This document shows, piece by piece, positions 1 to 6,554 of a stretch of DNA of 18,015 nucleotides (positions within the stretch are counted from its first letter, which is position 1; each line of letters opens with the position of its first letter). The DNA is from Candidatus Fermentithermobacillaceae bacterium (lineage in GTDB: Bacteria; Bacillota; Sulfobacillia; Fermentithermobacillales; Fermentithermobacillaceae). The stretch covers positions 1 to 18,015 of the forward strand of contig DUTL01000139.1 in assembly GCA_012842105.1 (NCBI GenBank). The letters run 5' to 3'. A program made the translations under genes and the position numbers. Below the pieces are notes generated by a model. It worked only from the letters and a program-made list of their open reading frames with translations. It made no database searches and had not been told where the DNA came from.

Positions 1-1
1 A

Positions 2-1981
2 TGTGTCCTTGGAAATGGAAATCTATATTTGGGATTTGACCCCGAAGCAAGAACAAGGGAGATGTTCTGGCCCGTAGTTGGGCTCACTAATCATGTGGCC
101 GAGGGTACCGAGAACAAATGCTTGATCTGGTATAATGGCGGTTTTCACGATGTTGGAGGCAGCATATGGCATACACAGGGCAAATATGGAAAGGGAATGT
201 GCTTTAATTGGCGGTTTAGCCATAAACTTATGCCTCTGTCAGTGAGAATGAGCGACTGTGTAGATCCCTACAGCCCGGTGTGGGCCAGGTCGATTAGCGT
301 AGATTGCCCAGGCACTGACAGGCTGGGCCTATATTTCAAGCAATATTATCATATGGGTGAGAACACCACCGGTGAGTGCGGATTCTTTGACCCCCAGGCT
401 ATGCGCCTGTATCATTACAAGGGGCTGTACTGGGTGGCGATAGCTGTAACCTTGGGGCAAGGTTCCGGCACAGAGCGGTTGAAACACAGGAAATTTGGAG
501 CAGTTGCGAAAAAGCGCGACGGCGGAGTCAGGCTGTCGCCTGAGGCAGGAGAGGTTTTCGGCAGGCCAATCGATCACGGCCTGATTGAAAGCATCTGCGG
601 AATAGCATGTGAAAATCCCGAAGAGAACGCTTTGAATACATTGAGGGTAACATATTTCCTGGCCTTCGGCCGCAACAGGCAAGAAGCCGATCTGGTTTTG
701 GACAAAGGGTTGGAGTTAGGGTTCACTGGGATTTGCAGGCGCTCCGCAAAGTATTGGTGCAGCAGATTGGGCAGTGATGAGCCGGGTTGCTTCTACTCCA
801 CTTCAATCAAGGTGGTTACCACCCATTGTGACAGAGGCGGCGGAATCCTGGCTTCATGTGATACAGAGATAATGCACGACTACAGAGACCATTACAGGTA
901 TGTATGGCCCAGGGACGCAGCTATGTGTGCTTCGTCGCTGCTTAAGAGCAAGTTGCCTGAATACGCAAGGCGGTACCTGAAATTCTGTGTTGAAACTCTG
1001 CCGGGCGGAGGATTCTTCTGGCAAAGATACAGGCCTGACGGCACAAGGGGTTCCGGCTGGCACAGCCTGGACTTACCTGCCGGCGAATTGCCTGTTCAAG
1101 AAGACGAAGTAGCTTTGTCGCTTGTTACGGCCCTTGATTATATGGAGGAAACCGGAGATCTTGATTTCATTAAGGAAACATATCGAGGTTTTGTGGAAAA
1201 AGCCGCCAGGTTTATTCAGGAATATCGTACTGAAGGCGGATTGCTGGTAAAGCCGTCATTTGACCTGTGGGAAGAGCGACGTGGCATTTTTTCATTTACT
1301 CAGGCTGTTTCAGCGCTTGCCCTAATGGCGGCAGCCAAAATTGCATGGGTTTTGCACGAAAAAAGATATGTTGAATATTGTGCGGCGGCCTGCCAACTCG
1401 TGGAAGGGCTTGCAGAAAAGTTATCCAACGACGAATTAGGGTTTTGCCGTGGGGTCACAGGGCCGGCTTCTGATCAGGATTGGACAGAGGATGCAAGCCT
1501 TTTTATGGTTCCTGTGTTCTTGCGCAGAATAGAAGCGCTTTGTGATGGGTTTCCTTCGTTGCCGTCCTTGGAATGCACAAGATCGTGTTTGAAGCGTCTT
1601 ACGCCCAGGAGCATATGTACGTGGAACCGCTTGGAGAAAGCACTACTGGTGCAGGCCGGGGCGAACCCTAACGGGATTGCCAGGTATGCAGGAGATTGGT
1701 ACTGGCGGCCTGAAGGGCAACACAACCTTCCGGGCAACCCCTGGTTTGTGACTACGGCATGGCATTTGATTTCAGGGTACTCGCTGAAAATCTTGAGTAA
1801 GGAGCAGGTCATAAACTGGCTTGATTGGTTTCGTAGAAACAGTCTGGGGTCGGATATTTTGGCCGAGCAGATAAACGGGTTCACCGGGGCGCCATTGTCA
1901 GTCGCGCCTTTGATATGGTCCCATTCCGCTTACATTGATGTGGTTAATCTGATTCAGGCGGAAACCAAACCGCATTACTAA
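2..1981 (+). CDS. GH15 glucoamylase-like glycoside hydrolase (5' partial)
   Basis: An inverting exo-acting alpha-glucosidase/glucoamylase-type enzyme of family GH15, expected to release glucose from alpha-glucans or oligosaccharides. The frame is open to the left edge, and the codons before the TTG at 29 already encode the conserved N-terminal LGNGNLYLGFD stretch, so the true start is upstream; 659 codons are visible. An N-terminal beta-sandwich (including FWPVVGLTNHV) is followed by the (alpha/alpha)6 barrel. The barrel shows YRYVWPRDAA near nt 896-925, the QEDE motif at 1097-1108, DLWEER at 1262-1279 holding the likely general acid, GNPWFVTT near 1732-1755, and LAEQ at 1859-1870 whose Glu (1865-1867) is the likely general base. 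WSHSAYIDVV closes the family pattern. No signal peptide can be judged. A 130-nt gap separates it from mihF, so it may be a separate transcription unit. The exact substrate (starch, glycogen, trehalose) cannot be told from sequence. Confidence 0.88.
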   Translation, partial: CVLGNGNLYLGFDPEARTREMFWPVVGLTNHVAEGTENKCLIWYNGGFHDVGGSIWHTQGKYGKGMCFNWRFSHKLMPLSVRMSDCVDPYSPVWARSISVDCPGTDRLGLYFKQYYHMGENTTGECGFFDPQAMRLYHYKGLYWVAIAVTLGQGSGTERLKHRKFGAVAKKRDGGVRLSPEAGEVFGRPIDHGLIESICGIACENPEENALNTLRVTYFLAFGRNRQEADLVLDKGLELGFTGICRRSAKYWCSRLGSDEPGCFYSTSIKVVTTHCDRGGGILASCDTEIMHDYRDHYRYVWPRDAAMCASSLLKSKLPEYARRYLKFCVETLPGGGFFWQRYRPDGTRGSGWHSLDLPAGELPVQEDEVALSLVTALDYMEETGDLDFIKETYRGFVEKAARFIQEYRTEGGLLVKPSFDLWEERRGIFSFTQAVSALALMAAAKIAWVLHEKRYVEYCAAACQLVEGLAEKLSNDELGFCRGVTGPASDQDWTEDASLFMVPVFLRRIEALCDGFPSLPSLECTRSCLKRLTPRSICTWNRLEKALLVQAGANPNGIARYAGDWYWRPEGQHNLPGNPWFVTTAWHLISGYSLKILSKEQVINWLDWFRRNSLGSDILAEQINGFTGAPLSVAPLIWSHSAYIDVVNLIQAETKPHY

Positions 1982-2007
1982 ACCCGATTGCCAAAAAATT
2001 CGACGTT

Positions 2008-2044
2008 AAAGGAGGAATTCTGATATCCAGGGCGAATAACGCCC
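2008..2044 (+). other. Orphan Shine-Dalgarno and small GC hairpin in the GH15-mihF gap
   Basis: An excellent Shine-Dalgarno sequence, AAAGGAGG (2008-2015), is not followed by an ATG, GTG or TTG at usable spacing. The only nearby candidates are ATT at 2017 or CTG at 2020, which would open an 18-20-codon frame ending at TAA 2077-2079. Just downstream is a small inverted repeat, GGGCG-AATAA-CGCCC (2030-2044). It could be the remnant of a lost gene, a leader peptide with a rare start codon, or chance. The sequence does not decide between these. Confidence 0.3.
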
Positions 2045-2059
2045 AAAGTAAACACATTT

Positions 2060-2072
2060 TGAGACTGTCTCA
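2060..2072. promoter_or_regulatory. 13-nt palindrome upstream of mihF (candidate operator)
   Basis: TGAGACTGTCTCA is a perfect 6-bp inverted repeat around one central base, 40 nt before the mihF ATG. No convincing sigma-A promoter could be placed around it: TTGAGA at 2059 and GATAAT at 2075 are only 10 nt apart. Its symmetry and location fit a repressor site for the mihF-gmk-rpoZ unit, but no regulator is known from the sequence. Confidence 0.3.
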
Positions 2073-2111
2073 TAGATAATGCAATGATCAAAATTGAGGA
2101 GGGAGAATAAC

Positions 2112-2420
2112 ATGCTTCCAAACTTGACCCCGGATGAGAAGAGAAAGGCATTGGAGAAAGCCCAGGCCATGAGAAGAGCCAGAGCTGATCTTAGGGAGCA
2201 ACTCAAGAAAGGCGAACTCAAACTTGAGGAAATTTTGGAGCGGGACGATCCGGCGGTAGCACGCATGAAGGTTTCCTATCTGCTAAGATCCTTACCAAGA
2301 GTGGGTAAAGTGAAAGCGGAGAAGATAATGCAGGAAGTTGGAATTAATGAATCCAGGCGCGTTCAAGGGCTGGGTAAGAGGCAAAAGCAGGCGCTTCTTG
2401 TGCGTTTCATGGACAAGTAG
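2112..2420 (+). CDS. mihF: Integration host factor, actinobacterial type (mIHF-like)
   Basis: A 102-residue basic nucleoid-associated protein of the mIHF/sIHF family, which binds DNA as a monomer and is unrelated to the HU/IHF heterodimer. The N-terminal LTPDEKRKALEKAQAMRRAR helix, the central MKVSYLLRSLPRVGKVKAEKIM helix-turn-helix-like region (residues about 54-75, with the LPxVGKVKA core) and the GINESRRVQGLGKRQ stretch match mycobacterial mIHF closely. The ATG at 2112 is chosen because GAGGAGGGAG ends 6 nt before it; an in-frame TTG at 2094 would lie upstream of that site. In Actinobacteria mihF also sits directly before gmk-rpoZ-coaBC, and this gene keeps that place. In Bacillus-type Firmicutes the position is usually held by remA. 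Likely co-transcribed with gmk (44-nt gap). Confidence 0.92.
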   Translation: MLPNLTPDEKRKALEKAQAMRRARADLREQLKKGELKLEEILERDDPAVARMKVSYLLRSLPRVGKVKAEKIMQEVGINESRRVQGLGKRQKQALLVRFMDK

Positions 2421-2464
2421 CTCAAGTTTGGCCTGAATACGGGGAGAGGTAGTCAATCGCTAAA

Positions 2465-3226
2465 ATGCAAAGAGGCCTTTTGTTTGTCATAACTGCTCCT
2501 TCAGGTTGCGGTAAAGGCACCCTGAGGCGGGCTCTCTTGTCTGAGCAGCCTGATATAAAGTTCTGTCCTTCCATCACAACCAGGCGGCCGAGGCCCGGCG
2601 AAGTCGACGGAGTTGATTACGTGTTTGTTTCGAGGGAAGAATTTCTGGACAGGAAGCAACGGCAGCAACTTACAGAATGGGCCGAGGTGTACTGCAATTA
2701 CTACGGCACACCCAGGGACGACATAGAGCAAGCGCTTGAACGCGGCTCCACTGTTTTGCTTGAGAAGGATGTTCAAGGCGCTCGGACCTTGCGGCAAGCC
2801 TATCCTGAAGGCATCTTCATTTTTATTCTTCCACCATCTTTCGAGGAACTCGAAAGGCGGATTCAAGCTCGCGGGACTGAAAGCAATATGGAACAGCGTA
2901 TACGGCTTGACAGTGCGCGCCGGGAGATTGCCGATCTTGCAGGTTTCGATTATGTTATCATCAATGAAGACATAGAAAGAGCCACAGATAGGCTTGTTGC
3001 GATAACGTTGGGGGAAAGAGCCAGACATGAGAGTTTCCCTTGTAAGGTACAGAGGAGGTCGAGGGATGACAAACCCATCGTTGAGGGATGTGGTCAAAAG
3101 AACGGGTTCCAAGTACACCCTGGTACTTGCAGTAGCAAAGCGTGCAAGGCAAGTAGTGGTGGAGCAGGAAGGCGATCTGCTTGCGACGGAGAAACCTGTT
3201 ACGATTGCAATAACCGAGATACGTAA
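2465..3226 (+). CDS. gmk: Guanylate kinase with C-terminal extension overlapping rpoZ
   Basis: Guanylate kinase converts GMP plus ATP to GDP plus ADP in the cytoplasm. The start MQRGLLFVITAPSGCGKGT carries the P-loop (residues about 11-19, APSGCGKGT where the family usually has GPSGxGKGT). The SITTRRPRPGEVDGVDYVF segment is the GMP-binding region, and the lid and C-terminal helices follow to FDYVIINEDIERA. Typical Gmk ends near residue 200, just where the rpoZ ATG lies. Here no stop occurs and the frame continues 161 nt into rpoZ, giving 253 residues whose last ~53 are low-complexity and Cys/Ser-rich, resembling nothing in the family. No frameshift is obvious before residue 190. The ATG has only a distant SD (GGGGAGAGG, about 15 nt away). 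The core assignment is secure; whether the tail is made and kept is unknown. Confidence 0.93.
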   Translation: MQRGLLFVITAPSGCGKGTLRRALLSEQPDIKFCPSITTRRPRPGEVDGVDYVFVSREEFLDRKQRQQLTEWAEVYCNYYGTPRDDIEQALERGSTVLLEKDVQGARTLRQAYPEGIFIFILPPSFEELERRIQARGTESNMEQRIRLDSARREIADLAGFDYVIINEDIERATDRLVAITLGERARHESFPCKVQRRSRDDKPIVEGCGQKNGFQVHPGTCSSKACKASSGGAGRRSACDGETCYDCNNRDT

Positions 3227-3269
3227 TGGCAGAGTGAAGTTCAGCACGAAATCCAATACAGCGGAATAA
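3066..3269 (+). CDS. rpoZ: DNA-directed RNA polymerase subunit omega
   Basis: A 67-residue omega subunit, which helps assemble and stabilise the beta' subunit of RNA polymerase. The N-terminal NPSLRDVVKRTGSKYTLVLA and AKRARQV segments are the conserved omega helices, followed by KPVTIAITEIRNGRVKF. The ATG at 3066 is preceded by AGAGGAGG at 3051-3058 with 7 nt spacing; an in-frame ATG at 3027 would add 13 unlike residues and bypass that site. The whole start region lies inside the extended gmk frame (+1 relative), so translation of the two may be coupled. A strong hairpin begins 5 nt after the stop. Confidence 0.95.
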   Translation: MTNPSLRDVVKRTGSKYTLVLAVAKRARQVVVEQEGDLLATEKPVTIAITEIRNGRVKFSTKSNTAE

Positions 3270-3273
3270 TGTA

Positions 3274-3301
3274 CCAAGGCACCCTGCCCAGGGTGCCTTG
3301 G
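3274..3301 (+). terminator. Perfect 12-bp hairpin between rpoZ and coaBC
   Basis: CCAAGGCACCCT (3274-3285) and AGGGTGCCTTGG (3290-3301) pair perfectly around a GCCC loop, starting 5 nt after the rpoZ stop. The stem is GC-rich and strong, but only GTCGTTAAGATCATATTTG follows, without a real U tract. It may be a weak or factor-aided terminator, an attenuator, or a 3'-end-protecting or processing stem that separates rpoZ and coaBC expression. Confidence 0.5.
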
Positions 3302-3339
3302 GTCGTTAAGATCATATTTGATTGGGGTGGCAGGCTATT

Positions 3340-4545
3340 ATGCTGTCAGGTCATAACATAGTTGTCGGAGTATCAGGCGGGATAGCGGCGTACAAGTGTG
3401 TTGAAGTTGTATCAAGGCTCAGAAAACTCGGGGCTGAAACTTTTGTGATAATGACTGAAAACGCTGCTAAACTGGTGGCTCCCATAACTTTTCGAACCAT
3501 ATCTAACCATCCTGTAGTTACGCATATGTTTGAGGAGCCCAAGCAATGGAACGTGGAACACATAGCCTTGGCCGAAGCGGCGGATCTGTTTCTTGTGTGC
3601 CCTGCGACGGCTAATGTTATAGGGAAAATCCACTGTGGGGTTGCAGACGATTTCCTGACTACAACAATAATGGCTTGTACAGCTCCTAAACTAATCTGCC
3701 CGGCCATGAACCACAACATGTATATCAACCCCACAGTTCAGAGAAACCTGGCCGGCTTAAGGCAATTAGGGTACCACATTTTGGAGCCCGAATGCGGCCG
3801 CCTGGCTTCTGGGGCAACAGGCAAGGGCAGGCTTCCTGAGCCAGAGCGGATAGTGCGTGAAGCAGTATCCATTCTCATGCCAAAACGTGATTTGGAAGGG
3901 TTAAATATTCTTGTAACTGCAGGGCCTACAAGGGAATGGCTTGATCCGGTTAGATATATATCTAACCCGTCCACAGGCAAGATGGGTTACGCTCTTGCAG
4001 CAGCCGCCTCCAACAGGGGCGCCACGGTGTGCCTTGTATCGGGGCCTGTTGCGCTGGAGGCGCCGCCGGGCGTTATTGTAAAAAAGGTTGATACTACCTG
4101 TGAAATGCTGGATGCTTGCGTCGAATTTTACCCGGAAGCAGATGTAGTAATAGGAGCGGCGGCCCCGGGAGATTTCCACCTTGAAAGCGCCCATGAGCAA
4201 AAGATAAAAAAACCGGGTGGCGAGTTTCAACTGGTGCTTCGCGAGACACCTGACATCCTGAAAACCCTGGGCCAAAGCAAAGGGCGCAGGCTATTGGTAG
4301 GGTTTGCGGCTGAAACGCAACACATATTTGAAAACGCTGTTCAAAAAATAAAAAACAAAAACCTTGATTTCATTTGCGCCAACCAGGTCGGCCTTTCTGA
4401 TAGGGGCTTTGGCTCAGATTCCAACGTTATAAGCATTATCATGCCAGACGGCAGCTACCGGGAGATTGGCCCTGCACCCAAGTATGAAATTGCCATGGCC
4501 ATTCTTGACAAGGTGAAGAGTGTCATTGATGAACGTCAAGACTAA
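3340..4545 (+). CDS. coaBC: Bifunctional phosphopantothenoylcysteine decarboxylase / phosphopantothenate-cysteine ligase
   Basis: CoaBC makes 4'-phosphopantetheine for coenzyme A in two steps: the C-terminal CoaB half joins cysteine to phosphopantothenate with CTP, and the N-terminal FMN-dependent CoaC half decarboxylates the product. CoaC shows VGVSGGIAAYK, the catalytic His74 in VEHIALAEA, and PAMNHNM with Asn124. CoaB begins near residue 188 with ILVTAGPTREWLDPVRYISN and PSTGKMG, followed by KIKK and GFAAET. Two positions differ: the clamp reads RLASG with Ser157 where E. coli Dfp has Cys158, and the usual AAVADY reads AAPGDF. The ATG at 3340 has GGGGTGG 9 nt upstream; an in-frame TTG at 3322 is less likely. 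The 401-residue length is normal. Overlaps priA by 17 nt. Confidence 0.95.
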   Translation: MLSGHNIVVGVSGGIAAYKCVEVVSRLRKLGAETFVIMTENAAKLVAPITFRTISNHPVVTHMFEEPKQWNVEHIALAEAADLFLVCPATANVIGKIHCGVADDFLTTTIMACTAPKLICPAMNHNMYINPTVQRNLAGLRQLGYHILEPECGRLASGATGKGRLPEPERIVREAVSILMPKRDLEGLNILVTAGPTREWLDPVRYISNPSTGKMGYALAAAASNRGATVCLVSGPVALEAPPGVIVKKVDTTCEMLDACVEFYPEADVVIGAAAPGDFHLESAHEQKIKKPGGEFQLVLRETPDILKTLGQSKGRRLLVGFAAETQHIFENAVQKIKNKNLDFICANQVGLSDRGFGSDSNVISIIMPDGSYREIGPAPKYEIAMAILDKVKSVIDERQD

Positions 4546-6475
4546 CCTTAGCGGCTTCAGATATGTTGATGTTGTGGTGGATGTACCTGCTGTAGGCGAT
4601 CGCAAATTTACGTATCAGGTTCCGGAAGGAAGTGCCCTACCTTACGGAGCCAAAGTTCAAGTGCCTTTCGGACGGAAACAAACAGACGGGTATGTAGCCG
4701 GCCACAGCAGCGTAAAGCCTGATTTTGATGTAAAAAGCGTTTCGGCGGTTTATGATCTCAGGTTCTTGCCCCCTGATCACCTTTTGCGCCTGGGTGAGGT
4801 GCTTAAGGAGCACTATCTGGCTTCCACTGCGTCCTTTTGGGGATACTTATGGCCCCCGTTGGTACGGCGAAGACACCTGGAACCGGGCACGGGATTTGAT
4901 GAACCCGCTGGCTGCCGGCTTTTGCGTACGAAGCAAATGCCTACTGCCCCGGGTTCTTTTGCCGGATCATTATTCATACAAGGGCCTGCTTCTTTCAGGT
5001 GGGATTATTACTGCGCCAAGATCAAGGAGGCCCTGGACTCAGGGCTTGGCGTCATTGTGTTGGTGCCTGAGATACGTAAAATAGATGCGGCGATACGCGC
5101 ATTGCAGGCCTGGTACAATGGCCCCATCTCATTGGTACACTCTGATCTGCCAGGCGCCGCCAGGCGGGAACAATGGCTCAGCCTTCTGACAGGTGATTCT
5201 ATGCTTGCCGTGGGTACTCGCAGCGCAGCTTTCAGCCCTGTTAAGAATTTGGGGTTGATCGTTGTCGATGAAGAGGAATCTCATCTTTATAAAGCCGGGG
5301 AATTTCCCGGGTACAATGCGGTAACTGTAGCAAGGGCAAGGGGGAACCTTGAAAACTGCAGGGTTCTTCTAGGGTCTTTTGTTCCTTCGGTAAAAACCGG
5401 CTACTTCATAAACAAGGGAAGACTTAAGCCGGTAAAGCCTTCAACACCTGGCCTTAATGTGAATGTTACCCACGAGACCATAAGCATGCTGGGCAGGAAA
5501 AGGAGAGTTGTAATCAGCAAAGAACTGCACCTTGCATTGAGAGATATTTTCAATGACGGTGAAAGGGCGGTTCTGTTCCTTAACAGGCGTGGCACCTCCT
5601 CCAGCCTTGTATGCACTGATTGTGGCAATACCATCATGTGCCCCAGGTGCTCAGTATCCCTTGCGTACCATGCACGGGATTCCCAGATGGTGTGCCATAC
5701 ATGTGGTTACAGGCGAACCGCACCTTTGGAATGTCCTGTTTGCCGTGGCCATACTTGGAAGCCGGTAGGGTATGGCATAGACCGTGTCGTATCAGAGTTC
5801 GAGAAGCGGTTTCCCGGGGTGCCGGTCCTGCAGCTCGATCAAGATTCTGAGTCGCCCGAAAACGTCATAGAGCAATTCCGGTCATCGAGCCCTTCGTGCC
5901 TCTTATGTACACAGATGGTACTAGGGTTTGAGATACCTCCGGTTACGGGCCTGGGCGTGCTTTCATGCGATAACCTGCTTGGTTTTCCTGATTACAGCGC
6001 TCCGGAACAGGTGTTCAGGCTGCTTATGAATTTGGTGCACCTTTTGAAGAACTCAGGAGGAAACCAGCAAAAGAGGTTTGTGGTTCAAACCCTGAATCCC
6101 CAGCATCACGCCATTACAGGTGTTCAAGACCCTGAGAGTTTTTACGTTGTGGAATCACAGAACCGGGCGGATTTGAACTATCCGCCTTTCGGCGCCCTTT
6201 TCAAGATTGAGTTTTCCGGGAAAAACCCTGATATGGTAAGGCAGATCGCAGAGAAGTTTGCGGCTGAAGCGGAAAACCACTCTAACGGTGTTCAGGTCCT
6301 GGGCCCTGGCCCTGCTCCCAAACCCAGAGTGCGCGGCCGCTACAGGTGGATCATTATGCTTAAGTCGAAAAAGAGAGAGGTTTTGTCAGGCATTGTCAAA
6401 CAGGTTTGGCCGGAAGTCTCTCACAGCCAGGTTAGAATGACTGTTGACACTGAAGAGCCTTTTGGCATTGGGTGA
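4529..6475 (+). CDS. priA: PriA-family primosomal protein N' with degenerate helicase motifs
   Basis: PriA recognises stalled or repaired forks and starts primosome assembly. The N-terminal 3'-DNA-binding domain (VDVVVDVPAVGDRKFTYQVP, then VQVPFGRKQTDGYV) is intact. Eight zinc-site cysteines lie in four CxxC pairs between residues 362 and 405, and a C-terminal YPPFGALFKIEFSG region follows. The helicase core survives as a fold only: Walker A (GVTGSGKT in family members) reads GPASFRWD at residues 152-159, DEEH is DEEE at 247-250, GSATPS is GSFVPS, and the QVAGRAGR motif VI is NLVHLLKN. The VGTRSA motif is kept. At 648 residues it is shorter than the usual ~730-800, mostly before Walker A where the winged-helix domain should be. 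It resembles the helicase-less PriA of Actinobacteria. ATG 4529 is chosen over GTG 4520; the start lies within coaBC. Confidence 0.9.
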   Translation: MNVKTNLSGFRYVDVVVDVPAVGDRKFTYQVPEGSALPYGAKVQVPFGRKQTDGYVAGHSSVKPDFDVKSVSAVYDLRFLPPDHLLRLGEVLKEHYLASTASFWGYLWPPLVRRRHLEPGTGFDEPAGCRLLRTKQMPTAPGSFAGSLFIQGPASFRWDYYCAKIKEALDSGLGVIVLVPEIRKIDAAIRALQAWYNGPISLVHSDLPGAARREQWLSLLTGDSMLAVGTRSAAFSPVKNLGLIVVDEEESHLYKAGEFPGYNAVTVARARGNLENCRVLLGSFVPSVKTGYFINKGRLKPVKPSTPGLNVNVTHETISMLGRKRRVVISKELHLALRDIFNDGERAVLFLNRRGTSSSLVCTDCGNTIMCPRCSVSLAYHARDSQMVCHTCGYRRTAPLECPVCRGHTWKPVGYGIDRVVSEFEKRFPGVPVLQLDQDSESPENVIEQFRSSSPSCLLCTQMVLGFEIPPVTGLGVLSCDNLLGFPDYSAPEQVFRLLMNLVHLLKNSGGNQQKRFVVQTLNPQHHAITGVQDPESFYVVESQNRADLNYPPFGALFKIEFSGKNPDMVRQIAEKFAAEAENHSNGVQVLGPGPAPKPRVRGRYRWIIMLKSKKREVLSGIVKQVWPEVSHSQVRMTVDTEEPFGIG

Positions 6476-6488
6476 CCGCTCTTACCGC

Positions 6489-6514
6489 TTGAACTGCACT
6501 TTGAATGGTATAAT
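6489..6514 (+). promoter_or_regulatory. Extended -10 promoter for the def-fmt unit
   Basis: A perfect TATAAT (6509-6514) is preceded by TGG, giving the extended -10 form TGnTATAAT. A TTGAAC at 6489-6494 could serve as -35, but at only 14 nt spacing; an extended -10 element can work without one. Transcription would begin near 6521, about 35 nt before the TTG start. It lies in the 79-nt gap after priA, so it can drive def-fmt and the downstream genes separately. Confidence 0.5.
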
Positions 6515-6554
6515 CAGAATATACTCAAGTGTGGATTTTAATGAAGGGTGATGT

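Noticed and set aside
2059..2080. A sigma-A promoter from TTGAGA and GATAAT before mihF
   Set aside because: The spacing is only 10 nt and there is no TG extension; the sequence is better described as a palindrome.
3010..3066. A frameshift error near the end of gmk
   Set aside because: The protein matches the family up to residue ~190 in one frame, and neither other frame restores a better C-terminus; a simple stop loss fits as well. Kept as a finding to check rather than called.
2501..3277. 258-codon open frame on the - strand opposite gmk-rpoZ
   Set aside because: It mirrors two well-supported + strand genes, has no recognisable motif and no convincing ribosome site.
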